The notes beneath the pieces were generated by a model that ran no database searches, was not told the DNA's origin, and saw nothing but the letters and a program-made list of their open reading frames with translations. A stretch of 64,000 bases of DNA from assembly GCA_021397845.1 (NCBI GenBank), contig CM038052.1, positions 43,050,949 to 43,114,948 of the forward strand, in the 5' to 3' direction. This document shows, piece after piece, positions 47,561-59,085 of this stretch. The first letter of the stretch is position 1. Every line of letters starts with the position of its first letter. Source of the stretch: Areca catechu (Eukaryota > Streptophyta > Magnoliopsida > Arecales > Arecaceae). The position numbers were made by a program, and so were the translations under genes.

Positions 47561-50340
47561 GGTATTTCCTTATTACTTGTCTATTTCAAAACTAATTTTA
47601 TTGATGTTCTTTCTAATACTTGGTGGATTGATTCGGGTGCTACAATTAATATTTCTAATTCATTGCAAGAATTCTTTTCAAGCTAGAAACCAAATGATAG
47701 AGAGTGGTGGATCTTTATAAAAAAATGGATGAAGTTTGAGATTATTTTAGTTGGGACCTATGGACTTATTATAGACACTGGATTCTAATTAGATCTACAT
47801 GATATCCTTTATGTTTCTTCAATATCTAGGACTTTAGTTTCTTTGGCAAAATTTAATTTAAAATATTTTTCATTTACTTTTATAAATTTAATTTTTAAAT
47901 TGATAAAAAAATCTCATTTTAATTAGTACTAGGATATTATGTAATAGATTATATAAAATAAATTTGGATTTTTCTTTTGCATAATCTTTACTTATTTTGA
48001 ATGTTAATATTGGAATGAAATATAGTATTATGAATGAGATTTCTTTGATATTATGGCATAGGCAATTAGGTCACATATCAAAAGAAAGGATAACTAGATT
48101 TGTTAAGGAAGGTATTTTACCAAATCTAGATTTTAGAAATTTGGTATGTGCATCATTGCATTAAAGGAAAACAAATTAAAAGTCATAAAAAGTATGCCAC
48201 TAAATGTTAATGACTTTGAGAATTGATACATATGGATATTTGTGGCCATCTTTTACCTTGTTTTGGAGGGCAAAGTTGTTTTATCACTTTTATTGATGAT
48301 TCTCATGTTATGATTATAGTTATGTTTTCTTATTATATGAAAAGTTTAAAGCTTTGGAAGCATTTAAGGTGTACAAAGCTAAAGTAAAAATCAATTGTAT
48401 ATGAAAATTAAAGTTATAAGATTTGATAGGGAGGGTGAATACTATGATTGATATGATGAATATGACTATAATCTTAAACCATTTGCCAAATTACTTGAAT
48501 AGTATGGTATTATAGTATAGTATACTATGCCTGAAAATCTTCAATAAAATAGTATGGTTGAAAGGTATAATTATACTTTGATGGATATGGTGAGAAGTAT
48601 GATTAGTAATTCCTCATCATCCTTGTATTTATGGAAAGAAAGCTTGAAAACCACTATCTATATCCTAAATTGTGTCCCTAGTAAAGCCTTCCTAAATCTC
48701 CTTTTGAGTTATGGATGGGTAGAAAATCATATTTAGCACATCTATATGTTTGGAATTGTCCTGTAAAGGCTTGATTATATAACCTATAAGAAAAGAAATT
48801 AGATCCTATAACTGTTAGTTATTATTTTATTGAATATCCAGAAAGGTCAAAAGATTTTAAATTTTATTGTCCATCATACATCACTATAATTATTAAAACT
48901 AGAACTTCTAGATTCATTGAGGATGGTGATAATAGTGGGAGTGGTGAACCACGTGATATAGTATTAGAGAAAATAAGAGAATATTTTTCATTATAGTAAT
49001 ACCTAAATATGTTCCATATGAAACTATTCATCCTAAGGTTGCGGAATATCACAAGTGATTGATGCACCACCTCCTAGACAACTTGTTAATAACTTGACCC
49101 GATTGAAAATAATCACAATAAAGATATTAAACCTGGAGTATTATAGATATCTACTAGAATTAGAAGATTGGCTATTCCATATGAATATATTGTTTACTTA
49201 CGAGAATGTAATTATGATATTGGGATTAAGGATGATCAATTCTCATTTAAGGATGCCATAAATAGTGATGATTCTAAATTTGGTTAGATGACATGAAAGA
49301 TAAAATGAAATTGATGAATAAAAATCATGTTTGGAAACTTATCAAATTACTTGAAAAGTTCAATCTTGTTGATTGTAAGTGGATTTTTAAAACCAAACAA
49401 GACTCCAAAAATAATATCAAAAGATATAAGGCTAGACTTATAGTAAAGGGATTCACTTAAAAGGAGGGCATCGATTATTTTGAAACATTTTTTACTATTT
49501 CTAGAAAGGATTTTATTCAAAATTATTATGGTATTAGTAGCTTTTTTGACTTGGAGCTATACTAAATGGTTGTTCAGATTGTATTCTTGAATAGAGATTT
49601 ATAAGAAAAGGTGTATATGGAATAGCTTAAAGAGTTTATAGTATAAGAAAATAAAAGGTTCGCATGTAAATTAAAGAAATCTATATGTGATCTTAAATAA
49701 GCTTCCCGATAATGGTACATAAAGTTTAAAGATGTCATTGCTTCTTTTGAATTTAAAAAAAATATTACTTATCAATGTAAATATCTAAAGGTGAGTGAGA
49801 GTAAGTTTATATTTTTGGTTCTATATGTGGATGATATCTTACTAGCCAATAGTAATTTGGATCTTTTATATGAAACTAAAAGTTTTCTTTTCAAATATTT
49901 TGATATAAAAGATATTAACGATGCTTCTTATGTGCTTGGTATAGAAATCCATCAGAATAAAAATAACGATTGCTTGGTTTATTTTAGAGAAATTATATTA
50001 CTAGGATTTTAGAAAGGTTTGGAATGTTAAGATACTCATAAAGTACCAATTATTAAGGATGATAAATTTAGTAAATTTCAATATTCTAGGAATGAGATTG
50101 AGAGAAATTAGATGATGGATATATCCTATGCATTTATAATGGATAGTCTGATATATGCTCGAGTATGTACTCATCTTGATATTAGTTTTACTTTAAAAAT
50201 GCTTGGTATATATCAAAGTGAGCCAAGTGTAGACCATTGGAAGGCTGCCAAGTAGGTGATGCGCTATCTTCAGGGAACTAAAAACTACATCTCACTTATA
50301 GGATGATCAATTAGTTAGAGGTGATTGATTATTTAGATGC
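47561..50340 (+). pseudogene. pol: pol of T (broken, RNase H cut)
   Basis: The protease box WWIDSGATINIS is at 47621-47656. The integrase zinc-binding start WHRQLGHISKERI is at about 48053-48092. The core has HMDICGHLLPCFGGQ (about 48229) and SMVERYNYTLMDMVRSM (48551-48602), so first Asp and Glu are readable. RT starts KWIFKTKQDSKNNIKRYKAR (about 49378-49437), the palm box is YVDDILL (49822-49842), and the connection reads YVLGIEIHQNK. RNase H begins (GIYQSEPSVDHWKAA, about 50205) but is lost after about 50340. Numerous stops. Confidence 0.78.
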
Positions 50341-50439
50341 AAATTATGTCAATTATCTCGATAAGGGATACCCTTCTTTTCTAAGTAAGGTTATGCAGAT
50401 TATGATAAGGGAATACTCTTCTTTTTGAACTATTTTATT

Positions 50440-50900
50440 CTTTTCTCATAATTTATTTTGATGCGTCCCTCTTTGTTACAAAAAAAACATTTCAATTTCT
50501 ATGAACCTTTTTTTTGTCGATTGCTCAATCCTTTATTTTCTTTCTTCACCTTCTTTCTTTTAGGGTACTTCTCTAAAATCATGTGAATAATTGGGATCCA
50601 TTCTTATTTCAATCTCTCTTCATTTTGCACACATTAGAAGATGAGTTCATTTATTGACCATAATTGCTTGTATGTGTTATAGTAAATTTTAAATTGAGTA
50701 AACTATGATGGAAAAGAATTGAGAACAAATTGGATGAAGAAGTTTTCAAATACTATCATTTCCAAGTCATTTAATTTTCTAGCTATATCATGCATTTCCA
50801 TAATATACTTTTGAACTCCAAAATTTTATCATATTTCATAGAGGGTTAACAAGTTCATTAGGATACCCAAAGTGGTCTCTACGTTTAGAGGATTCTCAAA
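50440..50900 (-). pseudogene. gag: Inverted fragment of a T-like gag
   Basis: The minus strand resembles T's gag 3' half (47120-47540): SLPSLFTQFK-like capsid end, EEIEI-like linker, a KKGSHRNCKCFFCNKEGRIK-like knuckle. The knuckle here keeps Cys-Phe-Phe-Cys order better than T. It abuts the broken RNase H of T at its left and GC-richer sequence at its right. No LTR. Confidence 0.65.
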
Positions 50901-51544
50901 GAGATAGAGTAGAAGTTAGAGTAGTGGGAGCTAAAGTTGTGGCAGCAGGGGGAGCTCTTGGGGGAGTCTTCAGATGTTTCTCCTGCCTCCGAGCTTCTCT
51001 CACCTATTCTCCATTGCACTTGGTTTTGGCTTGCTTGCACTTGTTACTTGCGCTTACCTTTGTCGGAAGCCCCTTTGAGCTTCTTATAGAAGCTTATTTC
51101 ATATGGCGGAGCATAGAGCCCAGGTCTGATACTCTCTAGGAGCACCTTATATGGACAAAGCGTAGGCCCATCCCCCCTCTTCCTGAGAGGAGGGAGATAG
51201 GATCCATAGCCCCTGTAGGAGGGTTATGACATGGGTGCAAGTGAAGTACTACGAAATGCACGTCCCTTCCATGGTGAGTGTGAGTGGCATGCCACAGGCC
51301 TTGACACCTTGATAGGATTATGCTTCTTACTGGCATCGTGCCACCATGTCAGGGGACTTGGCAGGGCGCTAGCCTGGTGGGAGATGCTACAGGGTCTAAG
51401 ACTCCTAGTAAAACTTTTCTCTTTCAGGTGGTATAAGCGGTAGGTTGAAGGGTGCGGTGCTTCGGGTGGAGTGCTTTTCTACAAAAGGTGCCGACAGCAA
51501 GCTGAGAGGCCTGGTTCTTTAGTGGGATGCTCCTCCATGGGGAT

Positions 51545-51715
51545 AAAGGTGGCATGCCTTGGTGAAGCACCACCCCACAGAGATGGCAGGTGACATGCCT
51601 TGATGGAGCGCCACTCTACAAAGGTTGCAGGTGGCATGCCCTGGCAGAGCGCCACTCCACAGAGGTTACAGGCGGCATGCCCTGGTGGAGCGCCACTCCA
51701 CAAAGGTGGTAGTCT
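51545..51715. repeat. 41-bp tandem array (about 4 copies)
   Basis: GGCATGCC recurs at 51551, 51592 (as GACATGCC), 51633 and 51674, exactly 41 bp apart. Each unit continues TGG.GGAGCGCCACTCCACA and AGGTTGCAGGT. Confidence 0.85.
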
Positions 51716-51845
51716 CTCTGAGTAACATAAGGGTTTCAATGAGGATAGTGACACCACTTGCTTGGGTTACTATCTTGACCACTTTTAAGGTTGCTCGAGG
51801 GGGAGACCAGGTATGCATGTCTTTATCCATGCTTAACTTCAAGTG

Positions 51846-52385
51846 GGGAGTTTGACTTTGATCGGGAGCTCGACCTCAGATGGAAACTCAACCTTGAATG
51901 AGAGTTTAACCTCAATAGGGAGCTCGACCTTGGATGAGAGCTCGACCTTGGATGGGAGCTCGACCTCGGCAGGAGCTCAACCTTAAAAGGGAGCTTGACC
52001 TCAATGGGAGCTCAACCTCAGATAAGAGCTCGACCTCGATAGAGAGCTCAACCTTGATGGGAGCTCGACCTCAAATGGGAGCTTGACTTTGGATGGGAGC
52101 TTGACCTCTGATGGGAGCTCGATCTCGAATGGGAGCTCGACCTCGATGGAAGATCGACCTCAGACGGGAGCTCTACCTTGGACAGGAGCTCGATCTTGGA
52201 AGGGAGCTCGACCCTAGCAGGAGCTCGATCTCGAATGGCAGCTCAACCTCAGACGGGAGCTCGACCTCAATGGGAGCTCAACCTCGGTGGGAGCTTGACC
52301 TCAGCGAGAGCTCAACCTCGGTGGGAGCTTGACCTCGAATGGGAGCTCGACCTCAAATGGGAGCTCGACCTTAGCAGGGAGTTGG
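51846..52385. repeat. 18-bp tandem array (about 30 copies)
   Basis: Unit GGGAGCTCGACCTCGAAT with variants (GAGAGCTCGACCTTGGAT, GGAAACTCAACCTTGAAT). Spacing is mostly 18 bp, some units 17 bp. Since 18 is divisible by three, it stays open in several frames (for example 52111-52450), which does not indicate a gene. Confidence 0.9.
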
Positions 52386-53283
52386 TGGCAGCATCTAGGT
52401 GGCACCTTCTCCTAGCTGGGCTTCTAGCTAGACCCAATGCGGGCTTCTAGCTAGGCTCCACATCAGTAGTCAAGCCACATCAAATGCCCCACACTCTTGA
52501 GTCCAGAGCATAATGCGGTGCTTAGGGTGAAGGGAGTTATAGTGATGCTAACATGGAAGGACATCTGACTGGTGCCATTTAATACCTCGATCGCTGACGA
52601 CTCACAAATCGTGCCTCAGTGCTAATGAGGAGGTGCCATGTTAGCTAGCACCGAAGGAGGCATGATGATTGTGCCCAGCCCAATGTGGTTTTTGGTGTGT
52701 TGAAGCACCATTCCCGGTAGATCTTGATGCATGGCAGGCATCAAGTGGGCTGTGGTTAGCTCGGAGCGATTTCATGTGTACTAAAGTGCCATTCTCAGCA
52801 GATCCTGATGCATGGTAGGCATCCGACAATCAGAGAGGTGAAAGGATACACATTTTGATTGGTATGAATGATGATCGGAGAGGTGAAAGGACACACATTT
52901 CGATTGGTATGATACGACGGGGCATTGTCAATCTTTTGAAAAGAGGCCATTTTGCCTTAGCCATTTCTTAAGAACCTTCAAGCAAGGGAGCAGGAAGAGC
53001 TAGAGCCTTTTTCATCCAGTTCCGATCCCCTAACTCGAGGCATTCAGGTCAGTCCTCCCTTCTTCTGCTTCTTCTTTCTCTTTGGACTTGTACTGAAGGG
53101 AATTAGTAGGGTTCTTAGGTCCACCTTCTTCTTCTTCTTCTTCTTCCTTTCCTACACGATGAGTCCTTCCGATTGGAGGCACTGTCACCCAGACCATTTT
53201 GACGAGATGGGGCCATCCCAGCCGAGGCCTCCTTCCTCCGATAGTGAGGAGGAAGAAGTTCCTCTTAGGATCCATAGGGACCC

Positions 53284-54852
53284 TGATGCTGGATAGCTGA
53301 CACGAAACCTGATTTATTGGGAAAATAGGGGAAAACCTAAACAAACTAGGACCGTGGGAGGGCTAAGAAGCCTCCCGGGACTAGGACGAGCTAACACTAA
53401 AACCTAAAATAGCTGAACTCTTTTGATTTTCAGTTTTCTTGGTGGGGAAATATGGGATGGAGGATAGGAAACATGGACACTCTAGGACTGGGGACTCACC
53501 TTCACGGAGAGATGTCGCACCTCTAGGGCATCTCATCCACCCCACTACATGTAGTCTAGGGCGTCCCACCCATCTCACTACACGCGGAGCCTAGGGCATC
53601 CCACCCAAATTGCTACCTAAGGCCGTAAAGAAAAATCCCTAAGACCTAGAGGGGGACTCGATGGAAAGGGGGATAACTAGGGCCTCGCGCCCCTTGACGC
53701 TTGCATGCGAGCGAAGGAAGTGGGGTCTCACACCCCTCGACACCCGTAGGTGAAGGAAAGATAGGCCTCAGCCCAGAACCAGAACCCAGAAAAAATCCAA
53801 AAATTTATATCAAAACTTCTGATTACAAGGGGGAGGGGGCCCCTTTATATAGAAAAACCAAAACCCTCAGTTACTTAGCCTACAAGAAACCCAAAAAAGG
53901 AAAATAAATTACATCAAAAACTGTGCTGCATCAATATTGGTGCTGATCTGCTCTGAGAAGCATGTCGACTTGATGATCTACTCCAGAAAGCGTGCTGCTA
54001 TGAATACTGGGATGCTCTGAAATCCATGCAAACTCCAAATCACGGCATGGATAGGGAGGGAACCAACTCCGGCGGGGCACCGGTGGATGGCAGGGAAGTG
54101 GGCGACAGACGGGGCTAGTGGACGGCGAGCGGCGGACGGCTGGCGGTGGGCTACAGGCGACGCGGCACAGGGGAAATGGCATGGCATGCTGGGCATGCCA
54201 TTTGGTCTCCAACGGCCGTGGGAGACCTGGGTGCTAGCGAGGCCTCCGGCGGCCGGGCCTTGGCTGGCGGACGGCAGGGCGGCGGGACGGCGGCAGGCGG
54301 GCGGCAGCGTCAGGCGGCGGGCGGTAGCGTCACACGGACGCACTAGGGCGGACGGACCCTCCCGTGTCTGTTCATCTTCCCATGGGCATGGGCGGTGGCG
54401 GACCCCATTGGCGACCGGGTGAGAGCCAGCGGGCGGCGGGAATGGTGGCGAGCAGCAGGCCGACGACAGCGGCGATAGTGACGACCGTGGGTCATGGCGG
54501 GCAGATGCCTTCGCATCCGTTCATCTTCCCACGGGCGTGGGCGATGTCGGCGACTTCTCCGACGAGGGTGGGGTTCGGCGAGCGTCTGTGGCGGTCTGGT
54601 GGGGGCGGCCGGGGGGTCGGGCGGCCCGGATCTGGGGCTGGAGGGGGTGGCAGCTAGGGTTCGGAAGTTTTAAAAAAAACACGGGGGAAGGATGCAGGAG
54701 ATGGAATAAGGCTGGGATAACTCGGGGATAAACAAAGAATAAAATCATAATAGCGGGAATAGGTGGAATAGCGAGAATAGGAAAATAAAAAAATGCGAGA
54801 AAAATTTAAAAAAAATGAAAAAAATATCCGTACGATGACTGGATCCCCATCA
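53284..54852 (-). repeat. 3' LTR of X
   Basis: On the minus strand it starts TGATGGGGATCCAGTCATCG and ends with a variant ...CCAGCATCA. TATATAAA on the minus strand at 53844-53851. Confidence 0.9.
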
Positions 54853-54936
54853 TTATCCTCGACTGCGAAGAACTCGACTCCGTCGAGTTCGAAAAATGGA
54901 GCACACCCTAATCCACAACTCGCTCTGATACCAAAC
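54853..54936 (-). other. 84-bp core of X: primer site, hairpin, purine tract
   Basis: On the minus strand: TGGTATCAGAGCG primer site (54933-54921), then the same 9-bp stem GAACTCGAC/GTCGAGTTC (54890-54870) and GAGGATAA. It differs from the B core at only about five places. Confidence 0.88.
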
Positions 54937-56479
54937 TGATGCAGTACGGCTGACATGTAACATGATTTATTGGGAAAACAGGGGAAAACCTAAACAAACT
55001 AGGACCGTGGGAGGGCTAAGAAGACTCCCGAGACTAGGGCGAGCTGTCACTAAAACCTAAAATAGCTGAACTCTTTTGGTTTTCAATTTTCTTGGTGGAG
55101 AAACATGGGATGGAGGATAGGAAACATGGATACTCTAGGACTGGGGACTCACCTTCACGGAGAGACGTCGCACCTCTAGTACATCTCACCTACCCCATTA
55201 CATGTAGTCTAGGGTGTCCCACCTATCTCACTACACGCGGAGCCTAGGGCATCCCACCCAAATCACTACCTGGGGCCATAAAGAAAAATCCCTAAGACCT
55301 AGAGGGGGACTCGATGGAAAGGGGGATAACTAGGGACTCACGCCCCTCGACACTCGCATGCGAGCGATGGAAGTGGGGTCTCACACCCCTCGACACCCGT
55401 AGGTGAAGGAAAGACGGGCCTCAGCCCAGAACCAGAACCCAGGGAAAATCCAAAAATTTATATCAAAACTTCTGATTACAAGGGGGGAGGGGGCCCCTTT
55501 ATATAGAAAAACCAAAACCCTCAGTTACTTAGCCTACAAGAAACCCAAAAAAGGAAAATAAATTACATCAAAAACTGTGCTGCATCAATATTGGTGCTGA
55601 TATGCTCTGAGAAGCATGTTGGCTTGATGATCTGCTCTAGAAAGTGTGCTGCTATGAATACTGGGATGCTCTGAAATCCATGCAAACTCCGTATCACGGC
55701 ATAGACAAGGAGGGAACCAACTCCGATGGGGCACCGGCGGACGGCAGGGAAGTGGGCGGTGGACGGGGCCGGTGGACGGTGAGCGGCGGACGGCTGGCGA
55801 TGGGCTGCAAGCGAGGCGGCACAGGGGAAATGGCATAGCACACTGGGCATGTCGTTTGGTCTCCCACGGCCGTGGGAGACCTCTTGGGCGCCAGCGAGGC
55901 CTCCGATGGATGGTGGGGTGGTGGGACGGTGGCAGGCGGGCGGCGGTGATGGTGTCAGGCAGCGGGCGGCGGCGTCACACGGATGCACGGGGGCGGACGA
56001 ACGCCTCCCGTGTCCATTCATCTTCCCACGGGCGTGGGCGGTGGCGGACCCCACCGGCGGCCAGGCGAGAGCCGGCGGCCGATGGCGGCGGCGGGTAGCA
56101 GGCCGACGGCGGCGACGACCATGGGCCGTGGCGAGCGAATGCCTCCGCATCCGTTTGTCTTCCCACGAGTGTGGGCGGCGGCTTCTCCAGCGAGGGCGGG
56201 GGCCGGCGAGCATCGACGGCGGTCCAGCGGGGGCGGCCGGGGGGTCGGGCGGCACGGATCTGGGGCCAGAGGGGGCGGCGGCTAGGGTTCGGAAGTTTTA
56301 AAAAAAACACGGGAGAAGGATGCTGGAGATGGAATAAGGCTAGGATAACTCGGGGATAAACCAAGAATAAAACCAGAATAGTGGGAATAGGTGGAATAGA
56401 GAGAATAGGAAAATAAAAAAATGCGAGAAAAATTAAAAAAAAATTAAAAAATACCTAGACGATGACTGGATCCCCATCA
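54937..56479 (-). repeat. 5' LTR of X
   Basis: Same order as the 3' copy. TATATAAA on the minus strand at 55498-55505. It ends next to GGCCC, the likely duplication. Confidence 0.9.
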
Positions 56480-57185
56480 GGCCCTTAATGAACAAGGATA
56501 GTCATAGGTCCCCCTAGGGTTTTTTCTCCTCCCCCTCCTTCTTGCTGTGATCCGGTCGATCCTTCTGGCATTGCTTCGACGATGACCTAGGAGGACCTCC
56601 ATCTTCAGAACACCCATGGGATTTCGGACTTCATCCGGCTCTCGGTTCTAGGGGTGGAAGAGTGGGTCACTTCCAGTGGCCCCAGCCAGATCACCCTCTA
56701 TGAGGATTTCTTCCTCGAGAGCCTTCGCCTTCCTCTTCATCCCTTCTTCCTCTCTTTTCTTAGTAACTTCCACCTGATCCCAGCTCAGCTCACTCCAAAT
56801 GTTGTCAGGGCCATTTCTTGTTTTTTTATTCTTTGTCACTTCTACAGGATCGTCGTCCATTTTTCCTTATTCAGGGCCTTCTTCACCTTAAAACACCACC
56901 CAATCAATAATAGGTGGTGGTTCATGGCCCCCCACCCGGGGGTCATCAAATTTGATTTACCTACTTCCATCAAGGGATGGAAGAATAGATTCTTCTTCGC
57001 CTCGACTGAGAGAGCCGACTGGGTTTGGAGTGTCCCAGACCATACACCTAACTAGAATGCCCAGGTGGAGGCTACTGATAGGGAGGTGTACGACCTGCTT
57101 GTCACCTCCAAGGTTCCTCCGCTTCAAGATTTGCTGACCGAACATAATTTGTTCAAGGCCGGGGTCAGCCCAATCCGATCCTTGA

Positions 57186-57266
57186 GTAAGGCCCAAAACC
57201 CAAACTTCTCTTTAATAAGAATTATTCCTTGCTTTGAGTCTGGCTAGTGTTTTCTTCTCTTTGCAG
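57186..57266 (+). other. Intron 1 of the opposite-strand gene
   Basis: Donor TTGA|GTAAGG, acceptor TTCTCTTTGCAG|GTATG, 81 bp, pyrimidine-rich before the acceptor. Removing it completes AGT (Ser) and joins the frames SPIRSL and MKFSMDQIQKYY. Confidence 0.72.
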
Positions 57267-57869
57267 GTATGAAGTTTTCCATGGATCAAATCCAAAAATA
57301 TTATGGTAGAGGCCTGCATCCCCGGGGCCCAGAGAGGATCCCTAGAAGAGGGCCCACAGGAGCTGAGAAGGAGGCCCACCACAAAGCCATCGACCAGCTA
57401 GGGAGAAAGGAGGCCCAGGCTAGCCCCAACCTCATCTGGAGTGACCGCCAAGCCCCTGACCTGTAAGCCCAGCGGGGGCATCGTAGCTAGAGAGGGGGCA
57501 GCGTGGGCCCCCCAAGCAGCCCCTTCCTATGTTGAAGCCCCATCATTGTCGGAGGTGGAGGAAGTGGTGATCGATGCGATGACGAGAGGGAGGCTGACAC
57601 CGACGGTGGCCATAAAAGAAGCCACCACCTAACCAGTGGCCTCTATGCCTCCGCAGTCGACCACTCCGAGCTTGGTGGCACCCTCTATGGCACAAGGCCA
57701 AGGGGTGGCCAGGGTGTCGATTGCGGTACTGCCGAACATGACGGTCACCCTCGACCCTGTGCTGGTAGAGAGGATGGTCGACTTTGCTATCCAACCGCAT
57801 GACCACTGGGAAAGGAGTGGCAAGCAGCTATTGGCCCTCCTTACAGGCCTGTTCCCTCAACTGCTGGTG

Positions 57870-57939
57870 GTAAGTTTTCTCTTGCTCAATCTTCTTTCTA
57901 TTTCTTATGTTGATTTGATTGACATTTCCATTACTGTAG
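57870..57939 (+). other. Intron 2 of the opposite-strand gene
   Basis: Donor CTGGTG|GTAAGT, acceptor CATTACTGTAG|GTGGCC, 70 bp, T-rich. Removing it joins FPQLLV to VAIDALLIRDSCLALA in frame and leads into the coiled coil. Confidence 0.78.
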
Positions 57940-58659
57940 GTGGCCATCGATGCCTTGTTGATCCGGGACTCCTGCCTGGCATTGGCCTAGCGGGACGTTA
58001 ACCACCAGAAGGGCTTGGAGGTAGCAAAGGCGGAGGCCTGGGTGCAGACCAAGCGGGTACAGGAATTGGAGGGGTATACCAAAGCCCTCCAAACTGAGGT
58101 GGCTGGTGCCCAAACTATGGTGGCAGAGTTGGAGGGATGGGCCAAGGACCTCGAGGTAGCCCTAGTGGTGGAGAGTGAGAAGGACACTCACCAGGCGGAG
58201 GAGTCTACCATGAAGGCGGCATGCTTGGAGGGTCGGGCATAGACCCTCCAGGCCCACCTTAAAGTAATGATGACCCGGGTCATGGCGACGGAGCAAAAGG
58301 CCATAGCAGTGGTGAGCTTGATGGAGGCCACTGAAGCCATGCTGAAACTCAAGGCCTCAAAGGCATTCATCGAAGAGGTCTAGGAGGTAGTCCTTGACTT
58401 GTTCCTCTAGGGGTTTGGAGACTGCAAGAAGAAGGTGGCCTGGGCCTTCTCTTATAAGGGCCTGGAGTCCATCATCCTGGACCTGCCAGGCATCGATGAT
58501 GGAGAGGAGGCTCCGCTAGAAGAGGCTAGCATGCGAACAGATGCAGTGCCAGAGGTGGAGGCGAGGGTGACCGCACCGAAGGCTAAAACAAGAGAGGTAG
58601 CCAACCCAGTTACCCCACCGACCGAGGGCTAGGAAGAAGCTGACAAGGTCTCTCGTTGA

Positions 58660-59085
58660 CTTAGCAAGGCTCCGACAGTGTCGCCATGATTTTGTTTTCT
58701 TTTTTGTACATGAACTTTTTGAAGGACCTCTTGGCCTGTCAGGGGGCCCTTTTCATTGTAAACCCTTTTTCATAGCAATGAAAAATAGACTTTAGACTAC
58801 ATTGTGTCTCTTTCTTCTTCTTTGTTCATCTTTTCTCCCTTTCTTCTTTTGTACTTGGTAAATTTTGAGGGACTCACTAGCCTATTGGAGAGTCCTTCCT
58901 ACTATAAAGACTTTCATCATCAACAAAGTTTTTTGTTCTGCAATGACTTGTCTATTTTTCTTCTTCTTTTTGCATGGTACATATGTAAACCACATGGTAG
59001 CATAAGTTTCCCAAGGTCCCGACCCTCTTTACCAAGTTTAAAAGCTGGTAGATGGTCGAGGAGAATTTAGAAATTCTCTAGCTCT
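58660..59085 (+). other. 3' untranslated region of the opposite gene and spacer
   Basis: T-rich. It has GCAATGAAAAATAGAC (about 58776) as a possible polyadenylation region. No gene. Confidence 0.5.

Larger units (their letters stand above)
44769..50400 (+). mobile_element. Decayed Ty1/copia element T (non-SIRE), 3' end missing
   Basis: It has a left LTR, a degenerate primer site, a 1.6-kb leader, gag and pol in copia order. It stops inside RNase H without a 3' LTR. The RT-RNase H wording (FLFKYFDIKDINDASYVLGIEIH, GIYQSEPSVDHWKAAK) fits the TAR/Tork side of copia, but I cannot fix the lineage. Many stops and frameshifts mark it as old. Confidence 0.75.
50925..53158. other. GC-richer non-coding sequence, probably left part of the Tat-type element
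   Basis: Composition changes sharply from AT-rich T sequence. It contains a 41-bp and an 18-bp tandem array and, from about 52440, a promoter-like stretch before the opposite-strand gene. I could not find LTR termini here, so assignment to the Tat element rests on adjacency and on the habit of such elements to carry arrays and an opposite gene between pol and 3' LTR. No gene supported. Confidence 0.45.
53284..56479 (-). mobile_element. Second B-family element X
   Basis: Two direct repeats (1569 and 1543 bp) flank an 84-bp core, as in B, in reverse orientation. Flanks are GACCC (53279-53283) and GGCCC (56480-56484), four of five matching. The host is the opposite-strand gene of the Tat-type element. 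The long frames on both strands (for example 55563-56255) come from GC-rich LTR sequence and are not genes. Confidence 0.92.
53159..58659 (+). pseudogene. Opposite-strand extra gene of the Tat-type element (gypsy-type transposon domain), with introns, split by X
   Basis: This gene runs against the pol of the Tat/Retand element. The main part lies at 56485-58659. It carries LPLHPFFLSFLSNFHLIPAQ, LTPNVVRAISCFF, FRAFFTLKHHP, WWFMAPHPGV and KGWKNRFFFAS (56695-57020), which I recognise as the Pfam putative gypsy type transposon domain (Transposase_28). Two introns (57186-57266, 57870-57939) splice in frame into a basic region and a coiled coil (58015-58240). Premature TAG codons lie at 57053, 57988, 58240, 58381, 58408 and 58630; the natural end is TGA 58657-58659. 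A frameshift lies near 57441-57466. A candidate first exon starts at ATG 53159 (MSPSDWRHCHPDHFDEMG, SSDSEEEE), and X sits in phase within it, but TAA-TGA follows at once. Such genes are known in the Tat lineage; their function is unknown. Confidence 0.68.

Noticed and set aside
51846..52385. CRISPR-like array (regular short repeats).
   Set aside because: The units are contiguous 18-mers without spacers, there are no cas genes, and the DNA is plant-type.
53120..53155. The CTT-rich run as the polypurine tract (minus strand) of the Tat element.
   Set aside because: It lies next to the possible start of the opposite gene and is not followed by an LTR terminus; more likely leader sequence.
55563..56255. 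A 230-codon minus frame in X as a possible gene.
   Set aside because: It is LTR sequence with proline/arginine/alanine-biased composition, is not kept in the sister LTR of X or in B, and overlaps equally long plus frames.
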